From contig CAYGOC010000002.1 of NCBI GenBank assembly GCA_964351495.1, positions 114,874 through 178,873 on the forward strand: a DNA stretch of 64,000 nt, read 5' to 3'. Within the stretch, counting starts at the first letter, position 1. Every line of letters begins with the position of its first letter. Made by a program: the position numbers and the translations under genes. Shown piece after piece: positions 63,693 through 64,000 of this stretch. The DNA is from CAYGOC01 sp964351495. Its GTDB lineage: Bacteria > Chlamydiota > Chlamydiia > Chlamydiales > SM23-39. The notes beneath the pieces are model-generated. The model had not been told where the DNA came from. It ran no database searches and saw only the letters and a program-made list of their open reading frames with translations.

Positions 63693-63986
63693 ATGGCAAC
63701 TGTAACGAAGAAGAAGTTGATCCAGAAAATTTCTCAGAAAAAAGGACTTCATCCCAATGATGTACGAAATGTAATTCAAGAGTTTTTAGATAGCATGACG
63801 GATACTCTTTCAGAAGGAGATCGTTTGGAGTTTCGTGATTTTGGGGTTTTTGAAGTAGTAGAGAGAAAACAAAAGATTGGAAGAAACCCCAAAAATGCAG
63901 GAGTGCCCATTGTTATTCCTCCTAGAAAAGCGGTAAAGTTCACTCCAGGGAAAAAAATGAAAAAACTCATCGAAAAAGGCGCTTAA
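63693..63986 (+). CDS. HU/IHF-family DNA-binding protein
   Basis: A 97-residue nucleoid protein. KKLIQKISQKKGLHPNDV begins the dimerisation helices and FGVFEVVERKQKIGRNPKN covers the DNA-arm region, with a proline (VIPPR) before KAVKFTPGKKMK. It bends DNA as a dimer. AAGGAGA lies eleven bases before the ATG. Promoter-like sequence precedes it, and the gap from tyrS (95 bp) allows independent expression. HU and IHF cannot be told apart by eye, although the RNPK-type arm is common to both. Confidence 0.9.
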   Translation: MATVTKKKLIQKISQKKGLHPNDVRNVIQEFLDSMTDTLSEGDRLEFRDFGVFEVVERKQKIGRNPKNAGVPIVIPPRKAVKFTPGKKMKKLIEKGA

Positions 63987-64000
63987 AAGTTTGCCTTTTC

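Noticed and set aside
1..64000. CRISPR arrays, tRNA or rRNA genes, complete insertion sequences
   Set aside because: None seen: no regular repeat-spacer units, no tRNA cloverleaf in the intergenic gaps apart from tmRNA, and no transposase with terminal repeats.

Overview
The window looks like chromosome from an AT-rich member of the Chlamydiota. Several gene neighbourhoods match ones I know from Chlamydia: ileS next to lepB, pknD followed by valS, and groEL-groES next to pepF. The signal peptidase carries the large chlamydial insertion, FabI is of the plant/chlamydial type, and PknD has the chlamydial layout of kinase, beta domain and helical repeats. The many lineage-specific genes (a 3,500-residue helicase-like protein, kinase-like and RING-like paralogues, a Fic protein) suggest an environmental family such as those in Parachlamydiales rather than Chlamydiaceae. 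That placement is inference.

Positions 1-6145 form an accessory region that ends at tmRNA (ssrA, minus strand). It holds the end of an unknown gene, a Fic AMP-transferase-like gene with two matching palindromes upstream, a broken SulP permease, an orphan coding fragment, an RlmK-like methyltransferase, a flavoprotein and a peptide deformylase with a signal peptide. Sequences resembling the tmRNA 3' end, each next to a hairpin, lie near 301-363 and 1673-1746. Arginine codons also differ by eye from those beyond the tmRNA. Together this suggests remnants of elements inserted at ssrA.

Positions 6.2-30.3 kb are mainly housekeeping: ileS, lepB, trpS, pknD, a Nudix hydrolase and valS. Between lepB and trpS lie a secreted protein of unknown function and the giant protein, which has degenerate SF2-helicase motifs in its last third.

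Positions 30.4-37.6 kb hold mostly envelope or unknown genes: a lipoprotein, a DUF1761 membrane protein, a glycosyltransferase-like protein, a pair of unknown genes, and three tandem membrane-anchored kinase-like paralogues. Positions 37.6-47.4 kb return to metabolism and replication: BrkB-like protein, phosphomannose isomerase, ROK kinase, HAD phosphatase, FabI, ParA with a lysine-rich neighbour, HolA, an RsmI-like methyltransferase, SlyD and a CaCA exchanger.

Positions 47.5-56.7 kb are again rich in envelope or host-facing candidates: a TPR/beta-barrel protein, a tightly coupled pair of membrane proteins with RING-like zinc fingers, a UDP-sugar pyrophosphorylase, a GT11-like fucosyltransferase, a DUF502 protein and a divergent AsmA-like pair. 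The last 7 kb carry groEL-groES under a CIRCE-like operator, pepF, ptsH, rpiA, a small basic protein, tyrS and an HU/IHF protein. I see no CRISPR array, no complete insertion sequence, and no RNA gene apart from tmRNA.
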